A stretch of 9,000 bases of DNA from Candidatus Zixiibacteriota bacterium (GTDB lineage Bacteria; Zixibacteria; MSB-5A5; GN15; FEB-12): contig QNAD01000059.1 of the NCBI GenBank assembly GCA_003641345.1, forward strand, positions 1 to 9,000, in the 5' to 3' direction. Shown piece by piece: positions 1 to 6,363 of the stretch (the first letter of the stretch is position 1; each line of letters begins with the position of its first letter). The notes under the pieces were generated by a model that was given only the letters and a program-made list of their open reading frames with translations, made no database searches and was not told the origin of the DNA. The position numbers and the translations under genes were made by a program.

Positions 1-267
1 CCGGATCAAGCAGATTCTAACGGTGATGGTATTGGTAATGCCTGTGGTTGTTGCCAGCAACGTGGCGATTTCAATGATGTTGATAATGCCATTAATATTT
101 CTGATGTTACTGCTTTTGTTGATTATCTATTTAATGGTGGTTATATGGCACCTTGCGAGGAAGAAGCTGATGTTGATGGCGATGGGAGTGTTGGAATCAG
201 TGATTTGACCTGTTTGGTCGATTATATGTTTGGTGGTGCTCCGGAATGTGTGGCTGATTGTTATTAA
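1..267 (+). CDS. C-terminal fragment of a secreted protein with a dockerin-like module (5' end outside window)
   Basis: Frame 1 is open from the first base to a TAA at 265-267 and gives the last 88 residues of a protein. The fragment opens with the end of a thrombospondin type 3-like calcium repeat (DSNGDGIGNAC). It continues with a Cys-Cys pair and RGDFN, then two calcium-loop/helix units: one around DNAINISDVTAFVDYLF and one DVDGDGSVGISDLTCLVDYMF. It ends PECVADCY. The second loop is a canonical 12-residue dockerin loop; the first looks one residue off register. Dockerin modules bind calcium and, in cellulosomes, cohesins. No cohesin is visible here, so the partner is unknown. The tail closely matches that of the next gene (DLTC-x-VDY-x-FG-x-APECV in both), so the two are probably tandem paralogues. 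The start and upstream domains cannot be seen. Confidence 0.88.
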   Translation, partial: PDQADSNGDGIGNACGCCQQRGDFNDVDNAINISDVTAFVDYLFNGGYMAPCEEEADVDGDGSVGISDLTCLVDYMFGGAPECVADCY

Positions 268-307
268 AATATAATTTGTAAAAAACGAAAGAATTATCTA
301 TATTATT

Positions 308-343
308 CGGGTAGGGTTGATTAAACTCTACCCGTTCTTTTTT
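308..343 (+). terminator. Rho-independent terminator
   Basis: An 11-bp stem with one G-U pair (CGGGTAGGGTT at 308-318 with AACTCTACCCG at 324-334) closes a 5-nt loop GATTA. It is followed by the T-rich run TTCTTTTTT (335-343). It lies 41 bp after the stop of the upstream dockerin-like gene and should end that transcript before the next gene. Confidence 0.9.
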
Positions 344-362
344 GAATTTTTACAAAAATAGT

Positions 363-367
363 GGAGG
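363..367 (+). promoter_or_regulatory. Ribosome binding site that fixes the start at 373
   Basis: GGAGG lies 5 nt before the ATG at 373. An in-frame GTG at 361 would add four residues (MEEK), but it overlaps this Shine-Dalgarno sequence. The ATG also begins a normal signal peptide (MKKLILTC), so 373 is preferred. Confidence 0.85.
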
Positions 368-372
368 AAAAA

Positions 373-2997
373 ATGAAGAAGTTAATCCTCACTTGTGTAA
401 TTCTTTTAGGTTTAATAAATATTTCTTCAATATATTCAAATAACTTGCCTTTAAGGAATAATAATACAATAAAAATAGACCACTCAGTTTTAAATCTTCC
501 GGTGAGTAAAGCAAATGATCCTTTCTGTGATGAATATAAAAATTACTATGGTACCAGTGATATATATTGGGCATGGAAATTTCCAAATTCTTATGGAGAC
601 GATCAATATAGTATGCGTTTTACTGTTGATAGCGAAGATTTTTATTATCCCGCTTCGGCTGCCATTTTATTGTATTCTACTTTTATGAGTGGTACTCCGA
701 ATTTAAAAGTATATCTATGGGACGACAATGAATCAGGGTTGCCATGCAATAAACTTGATTCTGCAATAATATATTTTGCTGATTTACCGACAGAACCTCT
801 TGCTTATGTTTTTCCTGAATTTCAAAATTCAAGAAGGGTATTTTTTCAGGGTGAAAGTTTTCATATAAGTGTTGCTGTTGACGGAATAGATGGGGATACT
901 TTGTCAATTGTTTCTGATAATGCAGATGGAATTCATACCGGTGAACGAAGGTCAAGTTTTTATGTTGATGATACCTGGTGGAACTTTGAAGATTCATGGG
1001 GTGCTGATTATATCTTCTTTATGGATGTTAATCAATGCAATTCAATCGAAAATCCAAACCCTCATACAATTCATGTTCCCTCGGAATATGAAACTTTGCA
1101 GGAAGCTATATTTGCCAGTTTTGAAAATGATACTGTTGAAGTTTCCGATGGCATATTTACCGGAGATGGCTTTAGAGATTTGACGATTTTATGGCCTATT
1201 GTGATAAAGTCTGCCAATGGAGCGGAATACACAACGATTAATATTGATTCCGAAGTTGGTCTGGAAAACTATGAAAATTGGCACAATGCTATCAATTATA
1301 TTGCTGCTTTTAATTCAGGGATTGAAATTGATGGATTTACATTTATCAATGGACATACTGAGCGTGGCGGAGCTTTAAGAATAATAGGCGGGGCACCTGT
1401 TATTAAAAATTGCATATTTAAAAATAACTCCGTAGGCACACTGTATATGCCGACGATGGTCAGATTTGGTGGTGGAATTTACAGTTCGCATAGTTCTATG
1501 ATAGTAGAGAATTGTCTGTTTGTAAATAATACTGCAGCTCTTGGAGCAGGGATATTTATTGAAGGTGATGGATATCCGATAATTAATAAGTGTACTTTCT
1601 TCGGCAATGACGGTACAGCAATTAATGTTAGCGGTACCAGTTACGGGAATAAAGCAAGACTTGATCCCACTATGGTAACGATAAGCAATTGTATTATTTC
1701 TTATAGTACACACAAAGCGATATTTGTTAATGAACTTGCCGGTTACTATTCAGCCGATGTTGATCTTCAATGTACTAATATTTATGGTAATCAAAATGGT
1801 GATTATGTCGGTTATATTGAATCGTTATTAAATGATATGGGGAATATCAATTTAAATCCGTTATTTTGCGATACAGCGAATTTTGATTTCAGTATAGACT
1901 CATTATCACCATGTGCTCCTAACTCGGTTCAGAATAGCTGTGGTGTGCTGATAGGGTTATATTCACCGAGTTGTCAGCAATGTATTGATGCTGATAATGA
2001 TTTAATTTGCAATGAGAACGATAATTGTCCCAATGTAGCAAATGTTGATCAGATTGATTCTGATAATGACGGTATTGGTGATGTTTGTGATAATTGTCCT
2101 AATGACCCTGAAAATGATATTGACGGCGATGGTTTCTGTGCGGACATAGATAATTGTATAACGACATATAATCCTTCCCAATCTGACATAGATAGTGATA
2201 ATGTTGGTGATGTGTGTGATAACTGTGTTGATACATACAATCCAAACCAAACCGATCAGGATGATGACGGAATAGGGGACGAATGTGATAGTTGTACTGA
2301 TACCGATAACGATGGCTGGGGTGACCCCGGTTTCACAAATAATACCTGTCCTGATGATAATTGTCCTTTATTAGCCAATCCATCTCAGACCGATACCGAT
2401 AACGATGGAATCGGGGATGAGTGTGATCCTTGTACTGACAGTGATGGCGATGGTTTTTATGATGCTGATTTTCCTTCTCCGTTTTGTGAAAGGGATAACT
2501 GTCCCGAGTTATATAATCCTGATCAACTTGATGCTGACTTAGATGGTATCGGAGATATTTGTGATAATTGTATCAATACTCCCAATGTCAGCCAAGACGA
2601 TACTGATGGCGATAGTTTTGGAGATGCTTGTGATAATTGCCCGATTGTGGTAAATGTATTGCAGGAAGATATAGATTTTGATTTGGTTGGTGATTCCTGC
2701 GATAATTGTGTCGATACCTATAATCCAAGTCAATCAGATTTCGACAACGATGGAGTGGGGGATGCTTGCTCATCTTCCGACTGCTGTGAGATTAGAGGTG
2801 ATTTTAACGGTAGCGGTGATTTTACGATTTCTGATTTAACTAATTTAGTAAATTATATGTTTAATAGCGGTGATGGACCTGTTTGTTTTGCGGAAGGAGA
2901 TGTTACTGCCGATGAACAGATTACTATTCAGGATTTAACCTGTATGGTTGATTATCTGTTTGGCGATGCTCCTGAATGTGTGATTCCTTGTCCGTAA
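373..2997 (+). CDS. Exported multidomain protein: beta-helix, thrombospondin type 3 repeats, dockerin-like C-terminus
   Basis: An 874-residue protein with a typical Sec signal peptide: Lys-Lys, a hydrophobic stretch to about residue 20, and likely cleavage near residue 22. No lipobox is seen. Residues 25-222 form a beta-rich region with paired cysteines and no recognised catalytic motif. Residues 231-535 look like a right-handed parallel beta-helix: the opening HTIHVPSEYETLQEAI is typical of pectate-lyase-like folds, and turns such as GGALRIIGG, GGGIYSSHSSMIVENC and GAGIFIEGDGYPIINKC recur. Residues 537-799 are aspartate- and cysteine-rich thrombospondin type 3 repeats that bind calcium. Residues 804-874 are a dockerin-like module with two 12-residue calcium loops (Asp810-Asp821 and Asp843-Asp854) and a Cys-rich end. 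The protein probably acts at or outside the cell surface. Whether the beta-helix is an enzyme or an adhesin cannot be told. No terminator is obvious after the gene. Confidence 0.93.
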   Translation: MKKLILTCVILLGLINISSIYSNNLPLRNNNTIKIDHSVLNLPVSKANDPFCDEYKNYYGTSDIYWAWKFPNSYGDDQYSMRFTVDSEDFYYPASAAILLYSTFMSGTPNLKVYLWDDNESGLPCNKLDSAIIYFADLPTEPLAYVFPEFQNSRRVFFQGESFHISVAVDGIDGDTLSIVSDNADGIHTGERRSSFYVDDTWWNFEDSWGADYIFFMDVNQCNSIENPNPHTIHVPSEYETLQEAIFASFENDTVEVSDGIFTGDGFRDLTILWPIVIKSANGAEYTTINIDSEVGLENYENWHNAINYIAAFNSGIEIDGFTFINGHTERGGALRIIGGAPVIKNCIFKNNSVGTLYMPTMVRFGGGIYSSHSSMIVENCLFVNNTAALGAGIFIEGDGYPIINKCTFFGNDGTAINVSGTSYGNKARLDPTMVTISNCIISYSTHKAIFVNELAGYYSADVDLQCTNIYGNQNGDYVGYIESLLNDMGNINLNPLFCDTANFDFSIDSLSPCAPNSVQNSCGVLIGLYSPSCQQCIDADNDLICNENDNCPNVANVDQIDSDNDGIGDVCDNCPNDPENDIDGDGFCADIDNCITTYNPSQSDIDSDNVGDVCDNCVDTYNPNQTDQDDDGIGDECDSCTDTDNDGWGDPGFTNNTCPDDNCPLLANPSQTDTDNDGIGDECDPCTDSDGDGFYDADFPSPFCERDNCPELYNPDQLDADLDGIGDICDNCINTPNVSQDDTDGDSFGDACDNCPIVVNVLQEDIDFDLVGDSCDNCVDTYNPSQSDFDNDGVGDACSSSDCCEIRGDFNGSGDFTISDLTNLVNYMFNSGDGPVCFAEGDVTADEQITIQDLTCMVDYLFGDAPECVIPCP
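1981..2769 (+). repeat. Tandem thrombospondin type 3 calcium-binding repeats (coding)
   Basis: The stretch encodes residues 537-799. Eight copies of a short motif of the form D-x-D-x-D-x-x-GD-x-C are visible (for example DSDNDGIGDVC, DQDDDGIGDEC, DFDNDGVGDAC). They alternate with longer units ending in DNC (for example DIDGDGFCADIDNC, DSDGDGFYDADF then CERDNC). Two distant units are nearly the same at protein level: CDNCVDTYNPNQTD near 2220 and CDNCVDTYNPSQSD near 2700. This suggests internal duplication. The DNA copies have diverged at third positions, so the expansion is not recent. Confidence 0.9.
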
Positions 2998-3057
2998 GAA
3001 TATTTAAATTGTTCCAATGGAGTTATTGTATAATTAAAAAATTATGTGATTAATAAA

Positions 3058-3130
<73 letters not shown>

Positions 3131-3139
3131 TTAGAGCGT

Positions 3140-3169
3140 CAAATATAAATATTTATATTTAAGTATCAA
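3140..3169 (-). promoter_or_regulatory. Candidate promoter of tRNA-Thr, Bacteroidetes-like
   Basis: On the minus strand TTGATA (3169-3164) is followed after 16 nt by TATATT (3147-3142). Read the other way, TTG and the octamer TATATTTG (3147-3140), 19 nt apart, fit the Bacteroidetes promoter form TTG...TAnnTTTG. Transcription would begin about 4 nt before the tRNA 5' end at 3130, which suits a short-leader tRNA. The region is very AT-rich, so chance matches are possible. The exact position is the best support. Confidence 0.5.
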
Positions 3170-3176
3170 GTTAAGA

Positions 3177-3953
3177 TTATAAAATTTTGTGAGCTACCCA
3201 TACATTAGGCTCGATATATTTACCTGTGTTGTTAGATAAGTCTATCTCAATCGGTTTTAAAGCACCTGGGATAACATACTCACCTGACTCATAAAATTTT
3301 AGCTGTGCCCATTCTTCCCATTCTTTGACCGAGCCGGATATAGTCATTGCTTTATGGCATGGTTTAATAATTTTTCCGCCCAGTTTGGTGTGTACTCTCA
3401 GCCATGGATCAAAGGGGAGACCTTGGTCGTTTTCCCATTTTATATAATTATCAATATGAGTTAACGGATATTTTGGTTTGAAATTTGGTCGAACCGGAGC
3501 TACCAGATAAAGCAGTCTGTTTTTTTTAGTAATACCTATCATATACTCAACAATCTTTGAGCTTAAGCCCTGTCCCAAATATTTAGGATCAATCATGATT
3601 TGCAAAGCGGAGCAGAAATTAGGTGTTAGCTTATTTTCAATATCCCGAAACCCTTTTTCCAACACCCAGTCCCAGCCTTTATCAGGAAGGTCTTCGAGAG
3701 GTTTGTCCCAATGAAATGGAATACAGTTTCCTACAGCAATTAATTTATCACAAGTTATATCGATGGCACCGAATTGGAAATCTGTTAATCCTGAATACAA
3801 TTTCCCGAAATATTTGCCGGCAATTGGATCATGAAGCATAAATTCCGGCCATACTTTTCTTGCAAGTGCCATTTCTTCTTTAATTATCAATTCATTTTCA
3901 GAAGCTGTGAAAATTTTAAAATCTTTTGAAATTATCATTGTTTGTTTATCCAT
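3177..3953 (-). CDS. GNAT-like N-acetyltransferase family protein
   Basis: A 258-residue soluble protein without signal peptide or membrane segments. Residues 115-140 carry a GNAT motif A: the beta strand SALQIMID, then YLGQGLSSKIVEYM, where LGQGLSS (126-132) matches the R/Q-x-x-G-x-G/A pyrophosphate loop that holds acetyl-CoA. Several blocks look like those of a conserved, uncharacterised acetyltransferase-like family known to me from annotated bacterial genomes: FMLHDPIAGKYFGKLY (38-53), LPDKGWDWVLEKGF (89-102), LVAPVRPNFKPKYPL (150-164), LPFDPWLRVH (179-188) and YVIPGALKPI (226-235). The substrate is not known. The start at 3953 has no clear Shine-Dalgarno sequence; Met6 is the only nearby alternative. 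The gene diverges from the nitroreductase gene and runs towards tRNA-Thr. Confidence 0.85.
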   Translation of the reverse strand: MDKQTMIISKDFKIFTASENELIIKEEMALARKVWPEFMLHDPIAGKYFGKLYSGLTDFQFGAIDITCDKLIAVGNCIPFHWDKPLEDLPDKGWDWVLEKGFRDIENKLTPNFCSALQIMIDPKYLGQGLSSKIVEYMIGITKKNRLLYLVAPVRPNFKPKYPLTHIDNYIKWENDQGLPFDPWLRVHTKLGGKIIKPCHKAMTISGSVKEWEEWAQLKFYESGEYVIPGALKPIEIDLSNNTGKYIEPNVWVAHKIL

Positions 3954-3968
3954 CTGTTTTTAAGTTAA

Positions 3969-3997
3969 TTAATATAAAAATATTTTTAATATTTCAA
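3969..3997 (-). promoter_or_regulatory. Possible promoter of the acetyltransferase gene
   Basis: On the minus strand TTGAAA (3997-3992), a 17-nt spacer and TATTAA (3974-3969) would start transcription near 3962, about 9 nt before the ATG. The -35-like hexamer overlaps the ribosome binding site of the divergent nitroreductase gene (AAAGGAG, 3996-4002). The 54-bp gap is almost all A and T, so this is a weak call. Confidence 0.3.
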
Positions 3998-4007
3998 AGG
4001 AGATTTT

Positions 4008-4913
4008 ATGAGTAACGAAATGCCCTCTCATCATGGTATTAATGGTGAATCTGAAAAGAAATTTCCCAATAAAACAATTGAATTACTTTTAACTCGTTCC
4101 AGTTGCCGAAGTTTTGAGGATAAACCAATTCCTGATGATGTTTTAGAATATGTATTAGACGCAGGGGTTCATGCACCTACAGGTGGGAATTTACAACCAT
4201 ATTCGATAATTAAAATCAAAGATAATAAAGTAAATACAAAATTAGCAGAAATGTGTTTTCAGGATTTTATCGGTCAGGCGCCTGTTAATTTATTATTCTG
4301 TATAGATTGGTATCGTCTTAAACGATGGGCAGAAATTGAGATTGCTCCTTTTTCTGCCAATGAATCGTTTCGACATTTTTGGATTTCATTTCAAGATGTA
4401 ATTATAACTGCACAAAATATTTGTACCGCTGCTGATGCGATGGATTTGGGGTCGGTCTATGTAGGTACTGTCGTGGAATGTCTTGAAGATTTATCCGAAA
4501 TGTTTGAACTCCCTGAAGGTGTGATACCGGTAGTGCTTTTATGTCTGGGCTATCCGAAACATCGTCCGCCGGTAAAAAGAAAACTTGGTGTTGAAACAGT
4601 AGTACATAATGAAAAATATAATATCCAGTCAGATGAAATTATAAAAGATGCGTATGATAAAAAATATCAACAGATGAAAGTTGATATAAACGATGAAAGA
4701 ATGACGCAGATGAAAATTGTCTGTAATAAAGTTCATAATCGAGAGTTTGCGGAGAAGTGTAAAAATAAAATATTGGAGAATGGTTATATTAGTCCGGCTC
4801 AGAGATATTTTGGGCTACACTATCGTGCCGATGAACTACCTGGGAATAACGAACAATTTGTAAAAACAACTGAAAAACTTGGTTTTAATTGGTTTAAAAA
4901 AGCCGAATTTTAA
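4008..4913 (+). CDS. Nitroreductase-family flavoprotein with C-terminal extension
   Basis: A 301-residue cytoplasmic protein. Residues about 21-195 form a nitroreductase (FMN-binding, NAD(P)H-dependent oxidoreductase) domain. Visible motifs are LLLTRSSCRSFEDKPI (26-41), with the RSxRxF phosphate-binding signature; APTGGNLQPYSII (56-68), the FMN-contact segment; NICTAADAMDLGSVYVG (137-153), the core helix; and VVLLCLGYP (175-183). Family members reduce nitro compounds or quinones, or carry out flavin-dependent dehydrogenation or fragmentation; the substrate here is unknown. Residues about 205-301 extend beyond the usual domain of about 200 residues. They are charged and end in SPAQRYFGLHYRADELP...LGFNWF, with no metal-site cysteine pattern. 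The start is supported by AAAGGAG at 3996-4002, 5 nt upstream. Confidence 0.9.
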   Translation: MSNEMPSHHGINGESEKKFPNKTIELLLTRSSCRSFEDKPIPDDVLEYVLDAGVHAPTGGNLQPYSIIKIKDNKVNTKLAEMCFQDFIGQAPVNLLFCIDWYRLKRWAEIEIAPFSANESFRHFWISFQDVIITAQNICTAADAMDLGSVYVGTVVECLEDLSEMFELPEGVIPVVLLCLGYPKHRPPVKRKLGVETVVHNEKYNIQSDEIIKDAYDKKYQQMKVDINDERMTQMKIVCNKVHNREFAEKCKNKILENGYISPAQRYFGLHYRADELPGNNEQFVKTTEKLGFNWFKKAEF

Positions 4914-4927
4914 TAAGCAAATAAGTC

Positions 4928-4951
4928 ATTGTTATAAAAACAGATAACAAT
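4928..4951. repeat. Inverted repeat after the nitroreductase gene
   Basis: ATTGTTAT (4928-4935) and ATAACAAT (4944-4951) are perfect 8-bp inverted arms around 8 nt. The repeat begins 15 bp after the nitroreductase stop. It has no GC in the stem beyond one G-C pair and no T-run, so it is a poor terminator. It could be a protein-binding palindrome or an mRNA 3'-end hairpin. Confidence 0.5.
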
Positions 4952-4970
4952 CACATTCTAAATATCTAAA

Positions 4971-5000
4971 AAGAATAATCGAATTCAGTTGATTATTCTT
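4971..5000. repeat. 10-bp inverted repeat, possible operator or weak terminator
   Basis: AAGAATAATC (4971-4980) and GATTATTCTT (4991-5000) are perfect inverted arms around GAATTCAGTT. A G-U and an A-T pair can extend the stem to 12 bp with a 6-nt loop. On the plus strand it is followed by GCCTTAACTT, not a T-run. On the minus strand it is followed by TTTTAG, but no minus-strand gene leads into it. It lies 67 bp before the aminotransferase start, so a regulatory site for that gene is possible. Confidence 0.5.
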
Positions 5001-5054
5001 GCCTTAACTTATATCATACTGTTGTTAATAAGTAAATGCTTTTCTATGAATATT

Positions 5055-5060
5055 GAAAGG
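5055..5060 (+). promoter_or_regulatory. Ribosome binding site of the aminotransferase gene
   Basis: GAAAGG lies 7 nt before the ATG at 5068. It supports this start over the in-frame Met11 codon at 5098, which has no such site. Confidence 0.6.
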
Positions 5061-5067
5061 TTAAAGT

Positions 5068-6276
5068 ATGTTAGTTGATAAAGATATAAAAAATGATATG
5101 ACCAAATGGGAAGTAACTGACCATGTATTAGGTCTGAAATCTTCGATTATTAGAGAGATTTTGAAATTTTCTTCGCAACCTGGAGTTATATCTTTTGCAG
5201 GCGGATTGCCTGCGGCAGAATTATTTCCAATTGAAACCATGAAAAAAATTGCAGACGATGTCTTGACCAAATATGGTAAAGAAGCGTTGCAATATACAAT
5301 TACCAAAGGAATAATTCCTTTAAGAGAATTACTTGCCAAAAGAGCTACGAGTCAGGGAATTACTTCTACTCAGGATAATATCTTAATAACTTCCGGTTCT
5401 CAACAGGGAATTGAATTAGTCGCAAGGGCGTTTATTGAACCGAATGATTATATTTTAACTGAAGACCCTACTTATGTGGGAGCGCTTCAGGCATTTAATT
5501 ATTATCAAACCAAATATGCGACGATTGAGATGGATAGCGATGGTATGATTATTGAAGATGTGGAAAAGAAAATAAATGAATATCATCCAAAATTCATTTA
5601 TACTATTTCCAATTTCCAAAATCCGACCGGAATTACTATGTCATTGTCACGAAGAAATAAATTAATTGAAATTGCGGCTAAATATAATCTTCCGGTTATA
5701 GATGATAATCCGTATGGCGACATTCGTTTTTCCGGTGAAGCATTGCCTTCTTTAAAATCTATTGGCGGTGATTCAGTTATTGATTTAAGAACATTTTCAA
5801 AAACATTAGCACCCGGATTTAGAATTGGATGGATTAATGGTCCGGCTGATATGATCAATATTTTTGAAAAAGTTAAGCAGTGCACTGACCTTCATACAAG
5901 CACTTTTGGACAGTATATGGTTTGTGAGTTTCTTTCTCAGGGATTGCTTGAACCGCATATTGAGATTATAAAAAAAGATTATCTTGTTAAGCGAAATACG
6001 ATGATTAATGCTCTTAAAGAGTATTTTCCCGAAGGTATAAAATGGACTGAGCCGGATGGTGGTTTGTTTCTTTGGGTTGAGCTTCCGGAACATATGTCTT
6101 CGAAAGATCTTCTTCAGAAAGCAGTGGAAATGAAAGTAGCCTATGTTTATGGTTCTCCATTTTTCCCTAATGGAAAAGGCGAAAATACGCTGAGGATGAA
6201 TTTTTCAACTGCTTCCAAAGAAGATATTGTTGAAGGTGTAAAACGCTTGGCGAAACTCTTTAAAGAAAACATGTAA
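5068..6276 (+). CDS. PLP-dependent class I/II aminotransferase (2-aminoadipate/LysN-like)
   Basis: A 402-residue cytoplasmic fold-type I aminotransferase, full length for the family. Lys245 in RTFSKTLAPGFRIGW (241-255) should form the Schiff base with pyridoxal phosphate, and Arg252 should bind its phosphate. Other landmarks are FAGGLPAAELFP (43-54); TSGSQQGIEL (108-117), the phosphate loop; Tyr136 in DPTY; NFQNPTG (182-188) with the cofactor-contacting Asn185; DDNPYGDIRF (212-221), where Asp212 or Asp213 would pair with the pyridine nitrogen; and Arg376 in NTLRMNFS, the usual substrate-carboxylate arginine. The opening and the GGLPAAELFP block resemble the multi-substrate 2-aminoadipate/LysN and MocR-related branch. 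No DNA-binding domain is present. The donor is unknown; 2-oxoglutarate as acceptor is typical. A terminator separates the gene from the following dapF-like unit, so it is probably transcribed alone. Confidence 0.93.
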   Translation: MLVDKDIKNDMTKWEVTDHVLGLKSSIIREILKFSSQPGVISFAGGLPAAELFPIETMKKIADDVLTKYGKEALQYTITKGIIPLRELLAKRATSQGITSTQDNILITSGSQQGIELVARAFIEPNDYILTEDPTYVGALQAFNYYQTKYATIEMDSDGMIIEDVEKKINEYHPKFIYTISNFQNPTGITMSLSRRNKLIEIAAKYNLPVIDDNPYGDIRFSGEALPSLKSIGGDSVIDLRTFSKTLAPGFRIGWINGPADMINIFEKVKQCTDLHTSTFGQYMVCEFLSQGLLEPHIEIIKKDYLVKRNTMINALKEYFPEGIKWTEPDGGLFLWVELPEHMSSKDLLQKAVEMKVAYVYGSPFFPNGKGENTLRMNFSTASKEDIVEGVKRLAKLFKENM

Positions 6277-6297
6277 AGCTTGAAAGAATAATATTTC

Positions 6298-6328
6298 AAA
6301 AACCTGCTTATTTAAGCAGGTTTTTTTT
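6298..6328 (+). terminator. Strong Rho-independent terminator
   Basis: AAAAACCTGCTT (6298-6309) pairs with AAGCAGGTTTTT (from 6314) around the 4-nt loop ATTT. The T-run extends to 6328. It begins 21 bp after the aminotransferase stop. The A-run before the stem would give a T-run on the other strand, so it could work in both directions. Confidence 0.93.
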
Positions 6329-6329
6329 A

Positions 6330-6358
6330 TTGATTGAAAAAAATTAGATTGATATAAT
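6330..6358 (+). promoter_or_regulatory. Sigma-70-like promoter of the dapF-trpE-trpG unit
   Basis: TTGATT (6330-6335), a 17-nt spacer and a perfect TATAAT (6353-6358). Transcription would start at about 6364-6366, that is at or next to the ATG at 6364. This leaves almost no leader, in line with the lack of a Shine-Dalgarno sequence before the gene. It follows directly after the upstream terminator, where a new promoter is expected. Confidence 0.6.
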
Positions 6359-6363
6359 TAAAT

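Noticed and set aside
23..208. Hydrophobic 61-residue reading frame on the plus strand
   Set aside because: It is out of frame with the clear dockerin-like coding sequence at 1-267; the apparent membrane character comes from reading the Asp/Gly codons in another frame.
276..304. TTGTAA-17-TATATT promoter-like pair before the gene at 373
   Set aside because: The predicted start (about 311) falls inside the intrinsic terminator hairpin, so this is more likely a chance match in AT-rich DNA.
1375..1713. Antisense 112-residue reading frame
   Set aside because: It lies opposite the beta-helix coding region, with no ribosome site or recognisable motif; a shadow of the sense gene.
2002..2773. Several antisense reading frames opposite the calcium repeats
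   Set aside because: They mirror the repetitive GAT/AAT-rich sense codons, have Ile/Thr low-complexity products and no start signals.
3030..3045. ATAATT/AATTAT hairpin between the dockerin-like gene and the tRNA
   Set aside because: A 6-bp stem with only A-T pairs and no T-run is too weak to call a terminator on either strand.
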